DNA of 64,000 bases from Aquamicrobium sp. (GCA_019739225.1 JAHHDT010000002.1:62001-126000); one strand, 5' to 3'. Positions 34,869-47,632 are shown, counted from the first letter of the stretch. A program made the numbers and translations. The notes: generated by a model from the letters alone, not told the origin.

Positions 34869-35699
34869 TCAGCCTGTCAATAACGTTCGCGTCAGCGCAT
34901 GGTCCGGGTCGGCCAGCCCGTCGATGACGTTGAAATGATGCCGGTCGAGCTCCTCGACCTTCAGCGTTTCCGCGCCGAGTCCGGTCCATGCATTGGCGAG
35001 CAGCGCATTCTGCCGCACGAACTCGGAGCGCTCGGCCGCGCCCACCCAGCAGGCGATCCGCGCCGCCGCCATCGGCTCCAGCAGCGCCGGGCTTTCGCCG
35101 GCCGCTTCCGCCCGATCGATCTTCAGCGTCTCGTTCATGGCCGTCGCCATCATCGGTCTCAGATCGTGCACGCCGGAGATCGAAACGGTGTTGGCTATGC
35201 GCGATCGTACGGCGTCCGGCAGCGGCGAGTTCGCGCAGATCATCCGGCTGACGAGATGGCCCCCGGCCGAATGCCCGGTGAGGCGGATCGGACCGGCCAC
35301 CATGCCGGCCGCGGCCTCGACGGCCGAGCCGATCTCCCTGACGATGCCACCAATGCGGATGTCCGGGCAGAGCGTATAGGAGGGCATGGCGACAGCGTGG
35401 CCATGCGCAAGCGGGCCTGCGGCTAGATGCGACCAAAAGCTCCTGTCGAGCCGCAGCCAGAAACCACCATGGACGAAAACGACGAGACCTTTGGCCTCGC
35501 CCTGCGGCATGAACAGGTCGAACCGGTTGCGGGGTGCATCGCCATAGGCAAGCCCCAGCCGTGCTCGTCCATCCGTGGTAAGCCGGTCGCGGAACGCCTT
35601 TGCCGGCTCGACCCAGGCCTGCGGCCAGCGATCGCCCTGGGGGATGTTGGCGCCATTGGCATAGGCGTCGTCCCAGTCCGTGATGCGGTGATAGATCAT
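34869..35699 (-). CDS. Alpha/beta hydrolase, arylformamidase (KynB-like alternative type)
   Basis: This 276-residue protein has the oxyanion-hole motif VHGGFWLRLD near 76-85 and nucleophile Ser in GHSAGGHLVS near 141-150, then the Asp/His region (DRHHFNVIDG) near the C-terminus. This matches alpha/beta hydrolases annotated as arylformamidase (N-formylkynurenine to kynurenine). It lies divergent to the 2-aminobenzoyl-CoA operon with tryptophan 2,3-dioxygenase, which supports the role. An upstream GTG at 35708 is an alternative start; ATG 35699 has GGGAGGG about ten bases upstream. Confidence 0.78.
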   Translation of the reverse strand: MIYHRITDWDDAYANGANIPQGDRWPQAWVEPAKAFRDRLTTDGRARLGLAYGDAPRNRFDLFMPQGEAKGLVVFVHGGFWLRLDRSFWSHLAAGPLAHGHAVAMPSYTLCPDIRIGGIVREIGSAVEAAAGMVAGPIRLTGHSAGGHLVSRMICANSPLPDAVRSRIANTVSISGVHDLRPMMATAMNETLKIDRAEAAGESPALLEPMAAARIACWVGAAERSEFVRQNALLANAWTGLGAETLKVEELDRHHFNVIDGLADPDHALTRTLLTG

Positions 35700-35764
35700 G
35701 TGGTTCACGCCCTCCCTGCGCCATTCCTTCGCCTGCCGGGTTCATACTGTCCAGTGCGCAAAAT

Positions 35765-35780
35765 ATTTCAACCTTGAAAT
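35765..35780. promoter_or_regulatory. Palindrome in the divergent gap, likely MarR operator
   Basis: ATTTCAA-CC-TTGAAAT is a perfect inverted repeat of 7-base arms, of the size used by MarR regulators, and a MarR gene lies inside the operon downstream. The site lies in the gap between the arylformamidase-like gene and the 2-aminobenzoyl-CoA operon, so it could repress both. AT-rich sequence around it stands out from the rest. Confidence 0.5.
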
Positions 35781-35848
35781 TTTAGGCTTGAAGCATGCCG
35801 GGATCGGTGCCATGCTCCCTGAAAATAAAAGAACGGGGAACGTGACGG

Positions 35849-38139
<2,291 letters not shown>

Positions 38140-38140
<1 letters not shown>

Positions 38141-38895
38141 TGACGATGGCATGGAAGCACGCGCTCGTCACCGGCGGCTCGTCGGGCATCGGTCGCGCGA
38201 TCGCGTTGTCGCTGGCCGGGGCGGGCGTTGCCGTGACCATCTGCGGGCGCCGCGAAAGCGAGCTGGCCAAGGTCGCCGACAAGGCAGACAACATCCACGC
38301 GATTGTCGCCGACGTGACCGACGAGGATTCGGTCCGGGCGCTCTATGCGCAGGCGGAAGCCGCACGCGGTCCCTTCGACATCGTCGTGGCCAATGCCGGC
38401 ATTGCCTCCAGCGCGCCCGCGCATCGCACGACGCTCGAGGACTGGAACCGCATAGTCAACGTCAATCTCACCGGCGCATTCCTGACCGTGCGTCCGGCGC
38501 TTGCCGGCATGGCCGAGCGCGGGCGCGGGCGCATCGTCTTCATCGCGTCGATCGCCGGCCTGCGCGGCTCTGCCTATGTCGCGCCCTATGTGGCCTCCAA
38601 GCACGGCGTGGTCGGCCTCACCCGCGCGCTTGCCGCCGAACTGCTCAAGACCGGCGTCACCGTCAACGCCATCTGCCCCGGCTACGTCGAGACCGAGATG
38701 CTGGAGCAATCAATCCGCCGCGTCATGGACAAGACCGGCCGCAGCGAGGAAGAAGCGCGGCGCGGTTTTGCGGAGATCAATCCCAACCACCGGCTGATCA
38801 AGCCGGAGGAGGTGGCCGCCGCCGCCATGTGGCTCGTCAGCGATGCGGCCATCTCGGTGACTGGCCAGGCGATTCCGATCTCGGGAGGGGGATGA
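38140..38895 (+). CDS. SDR family dehydrogenase of the aminobenzoyl-CoA pathway
   Basis: This is a 251-residue short-chain dehydrogenase with [10 protein letters not shown] near 11-20, ANAGIA near 84, catalytic Ser in IASIAG and Tyr-x3-Lys YVASK near 151. The start shares one base with the upstream stop (TGATG) and the end overlaps marR (ATGA). In the pathway a 3-hydroxyacyl-CoA dehydrogenase-like step or reduction of the ring ketone would need such an enzyme. The exact reaction is inferred from context. Confidence 0.88.
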
Positions 38896-39371
38896 CGATG
38901 GACGCACCCCCAGAGACGCTGGAAAAACCCGCTGCCAACAAGGAGCGGCTGCGCCTTTGGATCCGGCTGCTGCGCGCCGCGCGGGTCGTCGAGGGAGAAT
39001 TGCGCGACCGGCTGAAGCGCGAGTTCGACACGACGCTGCCGCGTTTCGACGTGTTGTCGGCGCTGTATCGTCAGCCCGAAGGCATGCTGATGAGCGACCT
39101 GTCGCGGTTTCTGCTGGTTTCGAACGGCAACGTGACCGGCATCGTCGACCGACTGGTGACCGACGGTTTCGTCGTGCGCGCCAACCGCGACGGCGACCGG
39201 CGCACATCGATTGTGAGGCTCACGGAGGCTGGCTCGGCGCGGTTTGCGGCGATGGCTGAGGCCCACGAGATATGGATCGCCGAGCTTCTGGGCGAGGTGA
39301 GCGAGGAGGATGCGCGGCGGCTTTCGGTCATGCTGAAAGCCTTCCGCAGCAATTGGGAGAACGAACATTGA
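38892..39371 (+). CDS. MarR family transcriptional regulator of the aminobenzoate operon
   Basis: This is a 159-residue winged-helix protein ([23 protein letters not shown] near 48-70, then recognition helix and wing [19 protein letters not shown]). It is inside the operon, overlapping the SDR gene upstream (ATGA) and the hydratase downstream (TTGA). Aerobic CoA-dependent aromatic pathways often use MarR repressors that release DNA on binding the aromatic CoA ester. The palindrome at 35765-35780 is a candidate site. Confidence 0.88.
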   Translation: MTMDAPPETLEKPAANKERLRLWIRLLRAARVVEGELRDRLKREFDTTLPRFDVLSALYRQPEGMLMSDLSRFLLVSNGNVTGIVDRLVTDGFVVRANRDGDRRTSIVRLTEAGSARFAAMAEAHEIWIAELLGEVSEEDARRLSVMLKAFRSNWENEH

Positions 39372-40180
39372 GCCAGATGGCGGGCCTCAAGCCGAAGCAT
39401 TTTCTCTGGAGCGTCGAGAACCGGGTCGCGACGGTTCGGCTCGATCGGCCCGAGCGCAAGAACCCGCTGACCTTCGAAAGCTACGCTGAGCTGCGCGACA
39501 CTTTCCGCGACCTCGTCTATGCCGACGATGTCGATGTCGTCTGCTTCCTGCCCAATGGCGGCAATTTCTGCTCGGGCGGCGATGTGCACGACATTATCGG
39601 CCCGCTGGTCGACATGGACATGAAGGGCCTGCTCGCCTTCACGCGCATGACCGGCGACCTCGTCAAGGCGATGATCAATTGCGGCAAGCCGATTGTATCG
39701 GGCGTCGACGGTGTTGCGGTGGGTGCTGGCGCCATAATCACCATGGCATCCGACATCAGGCTGGCGACGCCGGAGGCGAAGACCGCCTTCCTCTTCACCC
39801 GCGTAGGGCTCGCGGGCTGCGACATGGGCGCCTGCGCCATGCTCCCGCGCATCATCGGCCAGGGCCGCGCTGCCGAATTGCTTTACACCGGCCGCACGAT
39901 GAGCGCTGCCGAAGGCGAGCGCTGGGGCTATTACAACCGTCTCGTGGCTGCCGCCGATCTGGAAGCCGAGGCGCTCAAGCTTGCCGGCCAACTGGCCGCT
40001 GGCCCGACCTTCGCGCATGGCATCACCAAGACCCAGCTCAACCAGGAGTGGTCGATGGGCCTGGACCAGGCAATCGAGGCGGAAGCGCAGGCGCAGGCGA
40101 TCTGCATGCAGACGCGCGACTTCGAACGCGCCTACCGCGCCTTCGTCGCGAAAGAGCGTCCAGTATTCGAGGGGGATTGA
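39368..40180 (+). CDS. Enoyl-CoA hydratase/isomerase family protein
   Basis: This is a 270-residue crotonase-fold protein with [13 protein letters not shown] near 60-73 (oxyanion hole) and [19 protein letters not shown] near 118-136. It is expected in the beta-oxidation-like cleavage of the alicyclic CoA ester made by the monooxygenase/reductase. A TTG at 39368 is spaced 8 bases from GGGAG and overlaps the marR stop; the ATG at 39377 is the alternative start. A repeat element follows before the dehydrogenase gene. Confidence 0.88.
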   Translation: MSQMAGLKPKHFLWSVENRVATVRLDRPERKNPLTFESYAELRDTFRDLVYADDVDVVCFLPNGGNFCSGGDVHDIIGPLVDMDMKGLLAFTRMTGDLVKAMINCGKPIVSGVDGVAVGAGAIITMASDIRLATPEAKTAFLFTRVGLAGCDMGACAMLPRIIGQGRAAELLYTGRTMSAAEGERWGYYNRLVAAADLEAEALKLAGQLAAGPTFAHGITKTQLNQEWSMGLDQAIEAEAQAQAICMQTRDFERAYRAFVAKERPVFEGD

Positions 40181-40231
40181 TGGCAATGTGGCGCCCATTT
40201 TCCCCGGAAGCGGGGGCGTTGGCGGGACAAC

Positions 40232-40387
40232 GCCCCCCTCTGTCCTGCCGGACATCTCCCCCACAAGGGGGGAGATCGGCAGCTTGCCACGCGTCTCCCG
40301 ATCTTCAACGCTGGCGATTGGCGAAAGCGAGGCGACCGGCTGATCTCCCCCCTTGTGGGGGAGATGTCCGGCAGGACAGAGGGGGGC
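40232..40387. repeat. Palindromic repeat, family B, inside the aminobenzoate operon
   Basis: Two arms (GCCCCCCTCTGTCCTGCCGG... near 40232-40284, and its complement at about 40340-40387) form a near-perfect inverted repeat around the internal stems CTCCCCCACAAGGGGGGAG and CTCCCCCCTTGTGGGGGAG. The middle, about 40285-40340, is unrelated. It fills most of the 246-base gap between the hydratase and dehydrogenase genes. No gene is seen in the gap. Confidence 0.85.
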
Positions 40388-40426
40388 TCCGTAGAGCATC
40401 AGCCTTTAAGGTGCGGAGCATTTCCA

Positions 40427-41578
40427 ATGCCTGACCGCTCCTTCCTGTCCTGGCCCTTCTTCGAGGACCGCCATCGCGAGCATGCCGAACGGCTGGAGGC
40501 GTGGTGCAAGGCCAACCTGCCGGTCGACCATTCGGATGTCGACGCGGCCTGCCGTCGGCTCGTTGCAGCACTTGGCGACGCCGGCTTTCTCACGCCGAGC
40601 GCGATCGATCCCGCCAACCCGCAGCCGCTCGACGTGCGTACGCTCTGCATCACTCGCGAGACGCTTGCCCGGCATGACGGGCTCGCCGATTTCGCCTTCG
40701 CCATGCAGGGGCTTGGCACCGGGGCGATCAGCCTCTTCGGCACGCCGGAGCAGCGCCAATGGCTGGAAAAGACGCGCGCCGGCAAGGCTATCTCCGCCTT
40801 TGCCCTGTCCGAACCGCGCTCCGGATCCGACGTCGCCAACATGGAGATGACGGCGACGCGGGACGGCGGCGATTACGTGCTCTCCGGCGAGAAGACCTGG
40901 ATTTCCAACGGCGGCATTGCCGATCTCTATTGTGTTTTCGCCCGCACCGGCGAAGCGCCGGGCGCAAAGGGTATTTCCGCTTTTGTGGTGCCGGCCGATA
41001 CGCCCGGCCTGAAGGTTGCCGAGCGGCTGGAGGTAATCGCACCGCACCCGCTGGCGCGTCTGTCTTTCGATGAAGTGCGGGTCCCCGCATCGGCGATGAT
41101 TGGCCGTCCGGGCGAAGGCTTCAGGATCGCGATGTCGGTGCTGGACGTCTTCCGCTCGACCGTCGGGGCCGCGGCGCTGGGCTTCGCCCGCCGCGCGCTG
41201 GATGAAACCGTTGCTCGCGTCGGCAGCCGCGAGCTCTTCGGCGCGCCGCTCTTCGACCTGCAGATGGTGCAGGGTCATGTGGCCGACATGGCTCTCGACG
41301 TCGATGCGGCCTCGCTGCTCGTCTATCGCGCGGCCTGGACCAAGGATGCGGGTGCCGCCCGTGTCACGCGCGAGGCGGCGATGGCCAAGCTCTACGCCAC
41401 CGACCGCGCGCAGGCCGTGATCGACAAGGCGGTGCAGCTACATGGGGGCGACGGTGTGCGCAGGGGGCACATCGTCGAGAGCCTCTACAGGGAAATCCGC
41501 GCATTGCGCATCTATGAGGGCGCATCAGACGTCCAGAAGGTGGTGATCGCGCGGCAGACAATGGGAGCAGCTTCATGA
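40427..41578 (+). CDS. Acyl-CoA dehydrogenase
   Basis: This is a 383-residue FAD enzyme with [20 protein letters not shown] near 118-137, [12 protein letters not shown] near 155, and the C-terminal signature [29 protein letters not shown] cut here into QLHGGDGV near 340 and [15 protein letters not shown] near 355. The catalytic base is likely in that last region. It would oxidise an acyl-CoA intermediate after ring opening. It overlaps the ligase start by ATGA. Confidence 0.9.
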   Translation: MPDRSFLSWPFFEDRHREHAERLEAWCKANLPVDHSDVDAACRRLVAALGDAGFLTPSAIDPANPQPLDVRTLCITRETLARHDGLADFAFAMQGLGTGAISLFGTPEQRQWLEKTRAGKAISAFALSEPRSGSDVANMEMTATRDGGDYVLSGEKTWISNGGIADLYCVFARTGEAPGAKGISAFVVPADTPGLKVAERLEVIAPHPLARLSFDEVRVPASAMIGRPGEGFRIAMSVLDVFRSTVGAAALGFARRALDETVARVGSRELFGAPLFDLQMVQGHVADMALDVDAASLLVYRAAWTKDAGAARVTREAAMAKLYATDRAQAVIDKAVQLHGGDGVRRGHIVESLYREIRALRIYEGASDVQKVVIARQTMGAAS

Positions 41579-43203
41579 ACCTCGGGCCCAGCGGGCACGT
41601 CGACACGTTCAGTCGCGACAACCTTCCGCCTCTCGACCAGTGGCCGGACCTGCCGCAGCAGGGTTTCGACTATCCGGATTACCTCAACTGCGCCGTCGAG
41701 CTCACCGACAGACTGGTCGAGCAGGGTTATGGCGACCGCACGGCGCTCATCGGCAACGGTCGGCGCCGGACCTACAAGGAACTATCGGACTGGACCAACA
41801 GGCTGGCGCGCGCGCTGGTCGAGAATTACGGCGTCAAGCCTGGCAACCGTATCCTGATCCGTTCGCCCAACAATCCTGCGATGGTCGCCTGCTGGCTGGC
41901 GGCGACAAAGGCCGGCGCAGTGGTGGTCAACACCATGCCGATGCTGCGCGCCGGCGAACTCGCCAAGATCGTCGACAAGGCGGAGATCGCACTCGCGCTC
42001 TGCGACACGCGCATCAAGGACGAGCTTGTCGCCTGCGCGAAGGACAGCCGTTTCCTCAAGCAGGTGGTGGGCTTCGACGGCACCGCAAACCACGATGCGG
42101 AACTCGACCGCGCCGCGCTCGACAAGCCGGTTACCTTCGAGGCGGTGAAAACCGGTCGCGACGACGTTGCGCTCCTCGGTTTCACGTCGGGCACCACCGG
42201 TGTGCCCAAGGCGACCATGCATTTCCATCGTGATATTCTCATCATCGCCGATGCCTACGCACGCGAAGTGCTGAACGTGACGCCTGACGACGTGTTCGTC
42301 GGCTCGCCGCCGCTGGCCTTTACCTTCGGCCTCGGCGGACTGGCGGTTTTTCCGCTCCGGTTCGGGGCTGCCGCGACGCTGCTCGAAAGCGCGACGCCGC
42401 CGAACATGGTCGAGATCATCGAGACCTACAAGGCGACGATCTCGTTCACCGCACCGACCGCCTATCGCGCGATGATGAAGGCGATGGACGAGGGCGCGGA
42501 TTTGTCGTCGCTGCGCATCGCCGTATCGGCGGGCGAGACGCTGCCGGCCCCGGTCTATGAGGAATGGATTGCCAAGACCGGCAAGCCCATTCTCGACGGC
42601 ATCGGCGCGACCGAGATGCTGCATATCTTCATCTCCAACCGGCTGGACGATCGCGCACCCGGCGTGACCGGCAGGCCGGTGACCGGCTATGAGGCGAAGA
42701 TCGTTGACGGTGACATGAAGGAACTGCCACGCGGCACGATCGGCCGCCTGGCCGTTCGCGGACCGACCGGCTGCCGCTATCTCGCCGACGAGCGCCAGAT
42801 GGACTATGTGCGGGACGGCTGGAACCTCACCGGCGATTCCTTTCTCCAGGACGAGAACGGCCGCTTCCGGTTCGCAGCGCGCTCCGATGACATGATCCTG
42901 TCCGCCGGCTACAACATCGCCGGGCCGGAGGTCGAGGCCGCGCTGCTGGCGCATGCGCTCGTTGCCGAGTGCGCCGTCATTGGCGCGCCGGACGAGGAGC
43001 GCGGCCAGATTGTCGAGGCCTATGTCGTGCTCGTTGCTGGAGCTGCGGCCGACGGCAGTACGATCCGCGCCCTGCAGGACCACGTGAAGGCGACGATCGC
43101 GCCCTACAAATATCCGCGCTCGGTGAAATTCGTGGCCGCACTGCCGAAGACGCAGACCGGCAAGATCCAGCGCTTCCGCCTGCGCGAAGGAGGCGTCGCG
43201 TGA
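41575..43203 (+). CDS. 2-aminobenzoate-CoA ligase (benzoate-CoA ligase family)
   Basis: This is a 542-residue adenylate-forming enzyme with [19 protein letters not shown] near 199-217, [12 protein letters not shown] near 342 and catalytic Lys in [11 protein letters not shown] near 524. The pattern matches the benzoate/2-aminobenzoate-CoA ligases. It activates anthranilate with ATP and CoA in the cytoplasm. It overlaps acyl-CoA dehydrogenase (ATGA) and tryptophan dioxygenase (GTGA). Among benzoate-type ligases the substrate is assigned from the neighbouring monooxygenase. Confidence 0.9.
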   Translation: MNLGPSGHVDTFSRDNLPPLDQWPDLPQQGFDYPDYLNCAVELTDRLVEQGYGDRTALIGNGRRRTYKELSDWTNRLARALVENYGVKPGNRILIRSPNNPAMVACWLAATKAGAVVVNTMPMLRAGELAKIVDKAEIALALCDTRIKDELVACAKDSRFLKQVVGFDGTANHDAELDRAALDKPVTFEAVKTGRDDVALLGFTSGTTGVPKATMHFHRDILIIADAYAREVLNVTPDDVFVGSPPLAFTFGLGGLAVFPLRFGAAATLLESATPPNMVEIIETYKATISFTAPTAYRAMMKAMDEGADLSSLRIAVSAGETLPAPVYEEWIAKTGKPILDGIGATEMLHIFISNRLDDRAPGVTGRPVTGYEAKIVDGDMKELPRGTIGRLAVRGPTGCRYLADERQMDYVRDGWNLTGDSFLQDENGRFRFAARSDDMILSAGYNIAGPEVEAALLAHALVAECAVIGAPDEERGQIVEAYVVLVAGAAADGSTIRALQDHVKATIAPYKYPRSVKFVAALPKTQTGKIQRFRLREGGVA

Positions 43204-44042
43204 CCGACGACGACGCTAGGACCACGCCGCCGGACGGCGCGCAGACCGACTTTCGCGGCCGTATGTCCTACGCCGACTATCTGCATCTGGAAAAGATCCT
43301 CGACGCGCAGGAGACGTTGTCCGCCTCGCCCGACGAGTTGCTGTTCATCATCCAGCACCAGACGTCCGAACTGTGGATGAAGCTTGCGATCCACGAAATT
43401 TCCTCTGCAATGGAGGCGATCCGGCACGACGATCTTCAGCCGGCTTTCAAGATGCTGACGCGCGTTGCCCGCATCTTCGAGCAGCTCAACAGCGCGTGGG
43501 ACGTCCTGCGCACGATGACCCCGTCGGAATATACGCGGTTTCGCGGAGACCTCGGCCAGTCGTCCGGCTTCCAGTCGTGGCAATACAGGGCCATTGAATT
43601 CCTTGCCGGCAACCGGAATGCGGCCATGCTCAAGCCGCACGACCATCAACCGGAGATCGTGGCGCGGCTGGGGGGCATCCTGGCGCGGCCGAGCCTTTAC
43701 GACGAGGCGCTCGCGCTTCTTGCCCGCAACGGCTTCGACATCGGCGACGATGCCAAGCGAACGGACTGGCGCGCCACGCGCCAGCCGGACGATGCCGTCA
43801 AGGCTGCCTGGCAGGCCGTCTATCGGGCGCCGGAAACCCATTGGGCGCTTTACGAGCTGGCCGAGAAGCTGGTCGATTTCGAGGATTATTTCCGCCGCTG
43901 GCGGTTCAATCACGTGACGACGGTGGAGCGCATTATCGGCCTCAAGCGGGGCACGGGTGGCACCGCCGGCGTCTCCTATCTCCGGCGTATGCTGGAGGTC
44001 GAGCTTTTCCCTGAACTCTGGACCGTGAGGACGGAGCTTTGA
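43200..44042 (+). CDS. kynA: Tryptophan 2,3-dioxygenase
   Basis: This is a 280-residue heme enzyme with [17 protein letters not shown] near 49-65, [17 protein letters not shown] near 117-133, KPHDHQ and the C-terminal [22 protein letters not shown] near 237 that carries the proximal heme His. It converts L-tryptophan to N-formylkynurenine. The GTG start overlaps the ligase stop, so it is part of the aminobenzoate operon. This ties tryptophan breakdown to anthranilate use; kynureninase, the step between, is not in the window. Confidence 0.95.
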   Translation: MTDDDARTTPPDGAQTDFRGRMSYADYLHLEKILDAQETLSASPDELLFIIQHQTSELWMKLAIHEISSAMEAIRHDDLQPAFKMLTRVARIFEQLNSAWDVLRTMTPSEYTRFRGDLGQSSGFQSWQYRAIEFLAGNRNAAMLKPHDHQPEIVARLGGILARPSLYDEALALLARNGFDIGDDAKRTDWRATRQPDDAVKAAWQAVYRAPETHWALYELAEKLVDFEDYFRRWRFNHVTTVERIIGLKRGTGGTAGVSYLRRMLEVELFPELWTVRTEL

Positions 44043-44068
44043 TGCGGTCGTGCGGCGAACATTTCGAC

Positions 44069-44251
44069 CGTCATCCCGGGCAACCGAGCGAAGCGAGGGT
44101 CGACCCGGGATCCATTGAGTGGCGGGGCCGGGCTCAAGGTGCTCGCGACATTGTTGAATTGCGCCAGCACGAGAACCGGGCCGCGCTCTTCGATCGCAAG
44201 GCCAATGGGTCCCGGCTCTGGCTCCGCTTCGCTTCGCCGGCCGGGATGACG
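44069..44251. repeat. Palindromic repeat, family C
   Basis: An imperfect inverted repeat begins CGTCATCCCGGGCAACCGAG and ends GGCCGGGATGACG, with inner segments CGACCCGGGATCCATTG and CAATGGGTCCCGG. It occupies most of the 333-base gap between kynA and the ABC binding-protein gene; the rest of the gap (44252-44375) holds no gene I can support. Confidence 0.8.
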
Positions 44252-44375
44252 GCCGTGGCTTCCCCGGCTCTTATGGGCCCAACAACAAAATTAAGAAGAC
44301 GGGCTGGCCAACGCCCGCGGATTTTTCCAACGTAGGGAACCCAGAGGGGTTCCAGGTAACAACGGGAGTAGAACT

Positions 44376-45521
44376 ATGAAGAAAGTGATTGCAGCGGGTC
44401 TTGCCGCGCTTGCCATGAGCGTATCGGGCGCGGCTTTTGCGGAGCCGGTCAAGGTCGGAATGATCACCACGCTTTCGGGCGGCGGTGCGGGTCTGGGCAT
44501 CGACGCGCGTGACGGTTTCATGCTGGCGCTCAAGAATGCCGGCGACGCGGCATCGGAGATCGAGGTCGTGACCGAAGATGACGGCCAGAAGCCCGAGCTT
44601 GCCGTGCAGATCGCGGACAAGATGATCCAGTCGGATCAGGTCGACATTCTCACCGGCATCATCTGGTCCAACCTTGCCATGGCCGTCGTGCCGAGCGCCG
44701 TGGCGCAGGGCAAGTTCTACCTCTCTGTCAACGCGGGGCCCTCGCCGCTTGCCGGGTCGCAGTGCAACGAGAACTATTTCAACGTCGCCTACCAGAACGA
44801 CAATTTCCACGAGGCGATGGGCCAGTACGCAAACCAGGACTACAAGAAGACCTTTATCCTTGCGCCGAACTATCCGGCCGGTACCGACGCGCTGACCGGC
44901 TTCAAGCGCTTCTACAAGGGTGAGTTGACGGGCGAGGTCTACACCCAGCTCGGTCAGACCGACTACGCAGCCGAGATCGCGCAGATCCGCGCTTCCGGCG
45001 CCGACTCCGTCTTCATGTTCCTTCCGGGCGGCATGGGCATCGCCTTTACCAAGCAGTACGCGCAGTCGGGCGTCGACATCCCGCTGATGGGTCCCGGCTT
45101 CTCGTTCAGCCAGGATGTGCTGGGCGCGATCGGTGACGCGGCCCTCGGCGTCAAGAACTCCGGTTCTTGGGCGAAGGATCTCGACAACGAGGCGAATGCG
45201 AAGTTCGTCGAAACCTTCCAGGCCGAATACGGCCGCCTGCCGTCCGTCTACGCCGCACAGGCATACGACACGGCGAACCTTATCGTCGCTGCGGCGGGCA
45301 AGGCGAGCGTCAAGGACGCGGATGCGTTCCGGGCCGCGCTGAAGGAAGCCGACTTCGACAGCGTTCGCGGCAAGTTCTCCTTCAACACCAACAACCATCC
45401 GATACAGGACATCTACGTTCGCGAAGTGATCAAGGAAGGTGACGTGCTGACGAACAAGATCGTCTCCACTGCCTTCACCGATCACAAGGACGCCTATGCG
45501 GCCGAGTGCTCGTTGCAGTAG
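44376..45521 (+). CDS. Liv-type ABC transporter substrate-binding protein
   Basis: This is a 381-residue periplasmic protein with signal peptide (cleavage near AFAEPVK, residue 22) and the type I binding fold seen in LivJ-like proteins (KVGMITTLSGGGAGLG, AVQIADKMIQSDQVDILTG split between residues 72 and 90). It lies downstream of kynA in the aminobenzoate region and probably imports aromatic carboxylates or amino acids; branched-chain amino acids are less likely given context. The start at 44376 is preceded by GGGAG. Confidence 0.9.
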   Translation: MKKVIAAGLAALAMSVSGAAFAEPVKVGMITTLSGGGAGLGIDARDGFMLALKNAGDAASEIEVVTEDDGQKPELAVQIADKMIQSDQVDILTGIIWSNLAMAVVPSAVAQGKFYLSVNAGPSPLAGSQCNENYFNVAYQNDNFHEAMGQYANQDYKKTFILAPNYPAGTDALTGFKRFYKGELTGEVYTQLGQTDYAAEIAQIRASGADSVFMFLPGGMGIAFTKQYAQSGVDIPLMGPGFSFSQDVLGAIGDAALGVKNSGSWAKDLDNEANAKFVETFQAEYGRLPSVYAAQAYDTANLIVAAAGKASVKDADAFRAALKEADFDSVRGKFSFNTNNHPIQDIYVREVIKEGDVLTNKIVSTAFTDHKDAYAAECSLQ

Positions 45522-45544
45522 GTCCATCGCTTAGCGGCAGGCTT

Positions 45545-45673
45545 CCTTCTCCCCGCCTGCGGGGAGAAGGTGCCGGCAGGCAGATGAGGGGCAGCGTCGA
45601 CGGTGACAGATTGTCTACCTACCCGCGACGCCCCTCACCCTTACCCTCTCCCCGTGAACGGGGAGAGGGAGAA
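45545..45673. repeat. Palindromic repeat, family D, between Liv-type binding protein and permease genes
   Basis: Left segment CTTCTCCCCGCCTGCGGGGAG and right segment CCTCTCCCCGTGAACGGGGAG are hairpins of their own and relate as inverted arms of a larger element. The 199-base gap contains no gene that I can support. Confidence 0.8.
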
Positions 45674-45720
45674 ATCAGCGCAGCGTCCAGGCTTGAAGCC
45701 TCAAGAGTCAAATCCAACCC

Positions 45721-46641
45721 GTGCAAACCGCTCTCTTCATCGAACAGATTCTCAACGGGCTGCAGCTCGGTGTGATGCTGTTCCTCATGGCCGCCGGGCT
45801 GACGCTGATCTTCGGCGTCATGGGGCTGATCAACCTTGCCCACGGGTCACTCTATATGGTCGGCGCGTTCGCCTGTGCCGCGGTCGCGGGCGCGACCGGC
45901 TCGTTCTGGCTGGGGCTCGCGGCCAGCCTCGCTGCGGCTGCGGCTGCTGGCGCGCTGGTCGAAATCCTCGTCATCAGGCGGCTGTACGAACGCGACCATC
46001 TCGACCAGGTTCTGGCGACCTTTGCCCTCATTCTTATCTTATCCGAAGGCACGCGCTGGCTCTTCGGGTCCTTTCCGCTCTATCTGGACATCCCGCCGCT
46101 GTTGCAGGGAACCGTCCCGATTCCCGGCGGCTCGCGCTATCAGCTCTACCGGCTGGCGATCATCGGTGTCGGCGTCGCCGTCGCCGTCGGGCTGTTCCTC
46201 CTGATCTCGCGCACCCGGTTGGGCATGCGCATACGCGCCGGCGAATCCGACCGTGAGATGATCGGCGCGCTGGGCGTCGACATTCGCACGCTCTATACGG
46301 TTGTGTTCGCGCTGGGCGCAGCACTTGCCGGGCTTGCCGGCGCAATGGTCGGCGCGCTGCAATCCGTGCAGGTCGGCATGGGCGAGCCCGTGCTCATCCT
46401 CGCTTTCGTGGTGATCGTCATCGGCGGCATCGGCTCGATCAAGGGCGCGCTTGTGGGCGCATTGCTGGTCGGTCTCACAGATACGATGGGGCGCTTCCTG
46501 CTGCCGCAACTTTTCGGCGTGTTCATGGACCCGTCTCGGGCAGGCCTCGTCGGCGGCGCGGTCGCATCGATGCTGATCTACATCGTCATGGCCGTCATTC
46601 TTGCGGTGCGCCCGCAGGGCCTCTTTGCGGCGAAGGGGTGA
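45721..46641 (+). CDS. Liv-type ABC transporter permease (LivH-like)
   Basis: This is a 306-residue membrane protein starting (GTG) QTALFIEQILNGLQLGVML, as in LivH permeases, with GVMGLINLAHGSLYMVGAF near 36-54 and the coupling segment GESDREMIGALGVD near 173. No good ribosome site precedes the GTG, but the N-terminus fits the family. The LivM-like gene follows after four bases. Confidence 0.9.
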   Translation: MQTALFIEQILNGLQLGVMLFLMAAGLTLIFGVMGLINLAHGSLYMVGAFACAAVAGATGSFWLGLAASLAAAAAAGALVEILVIRRLYERDHLDQVLATFALILILSEGTRWLFGSFPLYLDIPPLLQGTVPIPGGSRYQLYRLAIIGVGVAVAVGLFLLISRTRLGMRIRAGESDREMIGALGVDIRTLYTVVFALGAALAGLAGAMVGALQSVQVGMGEPVLILAFVVIVIGGIGSIKGALVGALLVGLTDTMGRFLLPQLFGVFMDPSRAGLVGGAVASMLIYIVMAVILAVRPQGLFAAKG

Positions 46642-46645
46642 GACG

Positions 46646-47632
46646 ATGAGCATCTCACGCGAAACGGCGATCAATCTGGTTCTGGCCTTGCTGCTGCTGG
46701 CCGTGCCTTTCATCGCCATGCAACTCGGCAAGCCGTTCTACGTCACGCTTGCGACCCGCATGGCAATCCTCGGCCTCGCTGCCATCGGTCTCAACATTGC
46801 GCTGGGCCTGGGCGGCCTGGTGTCGTTTGGCCACGCAGCCTTCTTCGGCATTGGCGGTTATGCGGCCGGCATTCTGGCCAGCCATGCCTTTTCCGGCCAG
46901 CCGCTCGATTTCGGACTGTTCGCGGTGCCGGGCAGCAAGCTGATGCCCGTGATATGGGCGGTTGCCATCCTGGCGGGCGGGCTGCTTGCGGCGGCGATCG
47001 GCTCCATAAGCCTGCGTACGTCGGGCGTCTATTTCATCATGATCACGCTAGCCTTCGCGCAAATGACCTATTATTTCGCGATCTCCTGGCCCGCCTATGG
47101 CGGCGAGGACGGGCTGTCGATCACGATCCGCAACACGTTTCCGGGCGTTAATACGCTCGTGCCTCAAAACTATTTCCTGATCTGTTATGCGTTGCTGGTA
47201 GTCGGCCTCGTGCTGTTTGCCGTGCTGCGCGACTCGCGTTTCGGAGCGGCGTTGCAGGCCTCGCGGCAGAACGAGGTGCGTGTCGCTTCCGTCGGCATCG
47301 CGCCCTTTCGTATCAAGCTCGCCGCCTTCGTCATCTCGGGCATGATCACCGCGCTGGCGGGTGCGCTCTATGCCGACCTCAACCGCTTCGTCAGCCCGTC
47401 GATGCTGTCCTGGCACATGTCGGGCGAGTTCATCGTGCTCATCATTCTGGGCGGTGTCGGCCGGCTGTGCGGCCCGCTCGCAGGCGCGATGCTGTTCGTC
47501 ATGTTCGAATACATCCTCGGCGGCCTGACCGAACGCTGGCAGTTCTTCCTCGGGCTCCTGCTGCTTGGTGTCGTTCTGTTCGCCCGTGGAGGGTTGATCG
47601 GATTGCTTGCCGGGAGGGCGCGTCATGGCTGA
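46646..47632 (+). CDS. Liv-type ABC transporter permease (LivM-like)
   Basis: This is a 328-residue membrane protein with the LivM segments GLNIALGLGGLVSFGHAAFFGIGGYAAG cut here to LGGLVSFGHAAFFGIGGY near 64 and coupling loop RQNEVRVASVGI near 207. Its end overlaps the ATPase start by 8 bases. The ATG at 46646 follows AAGGGGTGAGA. Confidence 0.9.
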   Translation: MSISRETAINLVLALLLLAVPFIAMQLGKPFYVTLATRMAILGLAAIGLNIALGLGGLVSFGHAAFFGIGGYAAGILASHAFSGQPLDFGLFAVPGSKLMPVIWAVAILAGGLLAAAIGSISLRTSGVYFIMITLAFAQMTYYFAISWPAYGGEDGLSITIRNTFPGVNTLVPQNYFLICYALLVVGLVLFAVLRDSRFGAALQASRQNEVRVASVGIAPFRIKLAAFVISGMITALAGALYADLNRFVSPSMLSWHMSGEFIVLIILGGVGRLCGPLAGAMLFVMFEYILGGLTERWQFFLGLLLLGVVLFARGGLIGLLAGRARHG

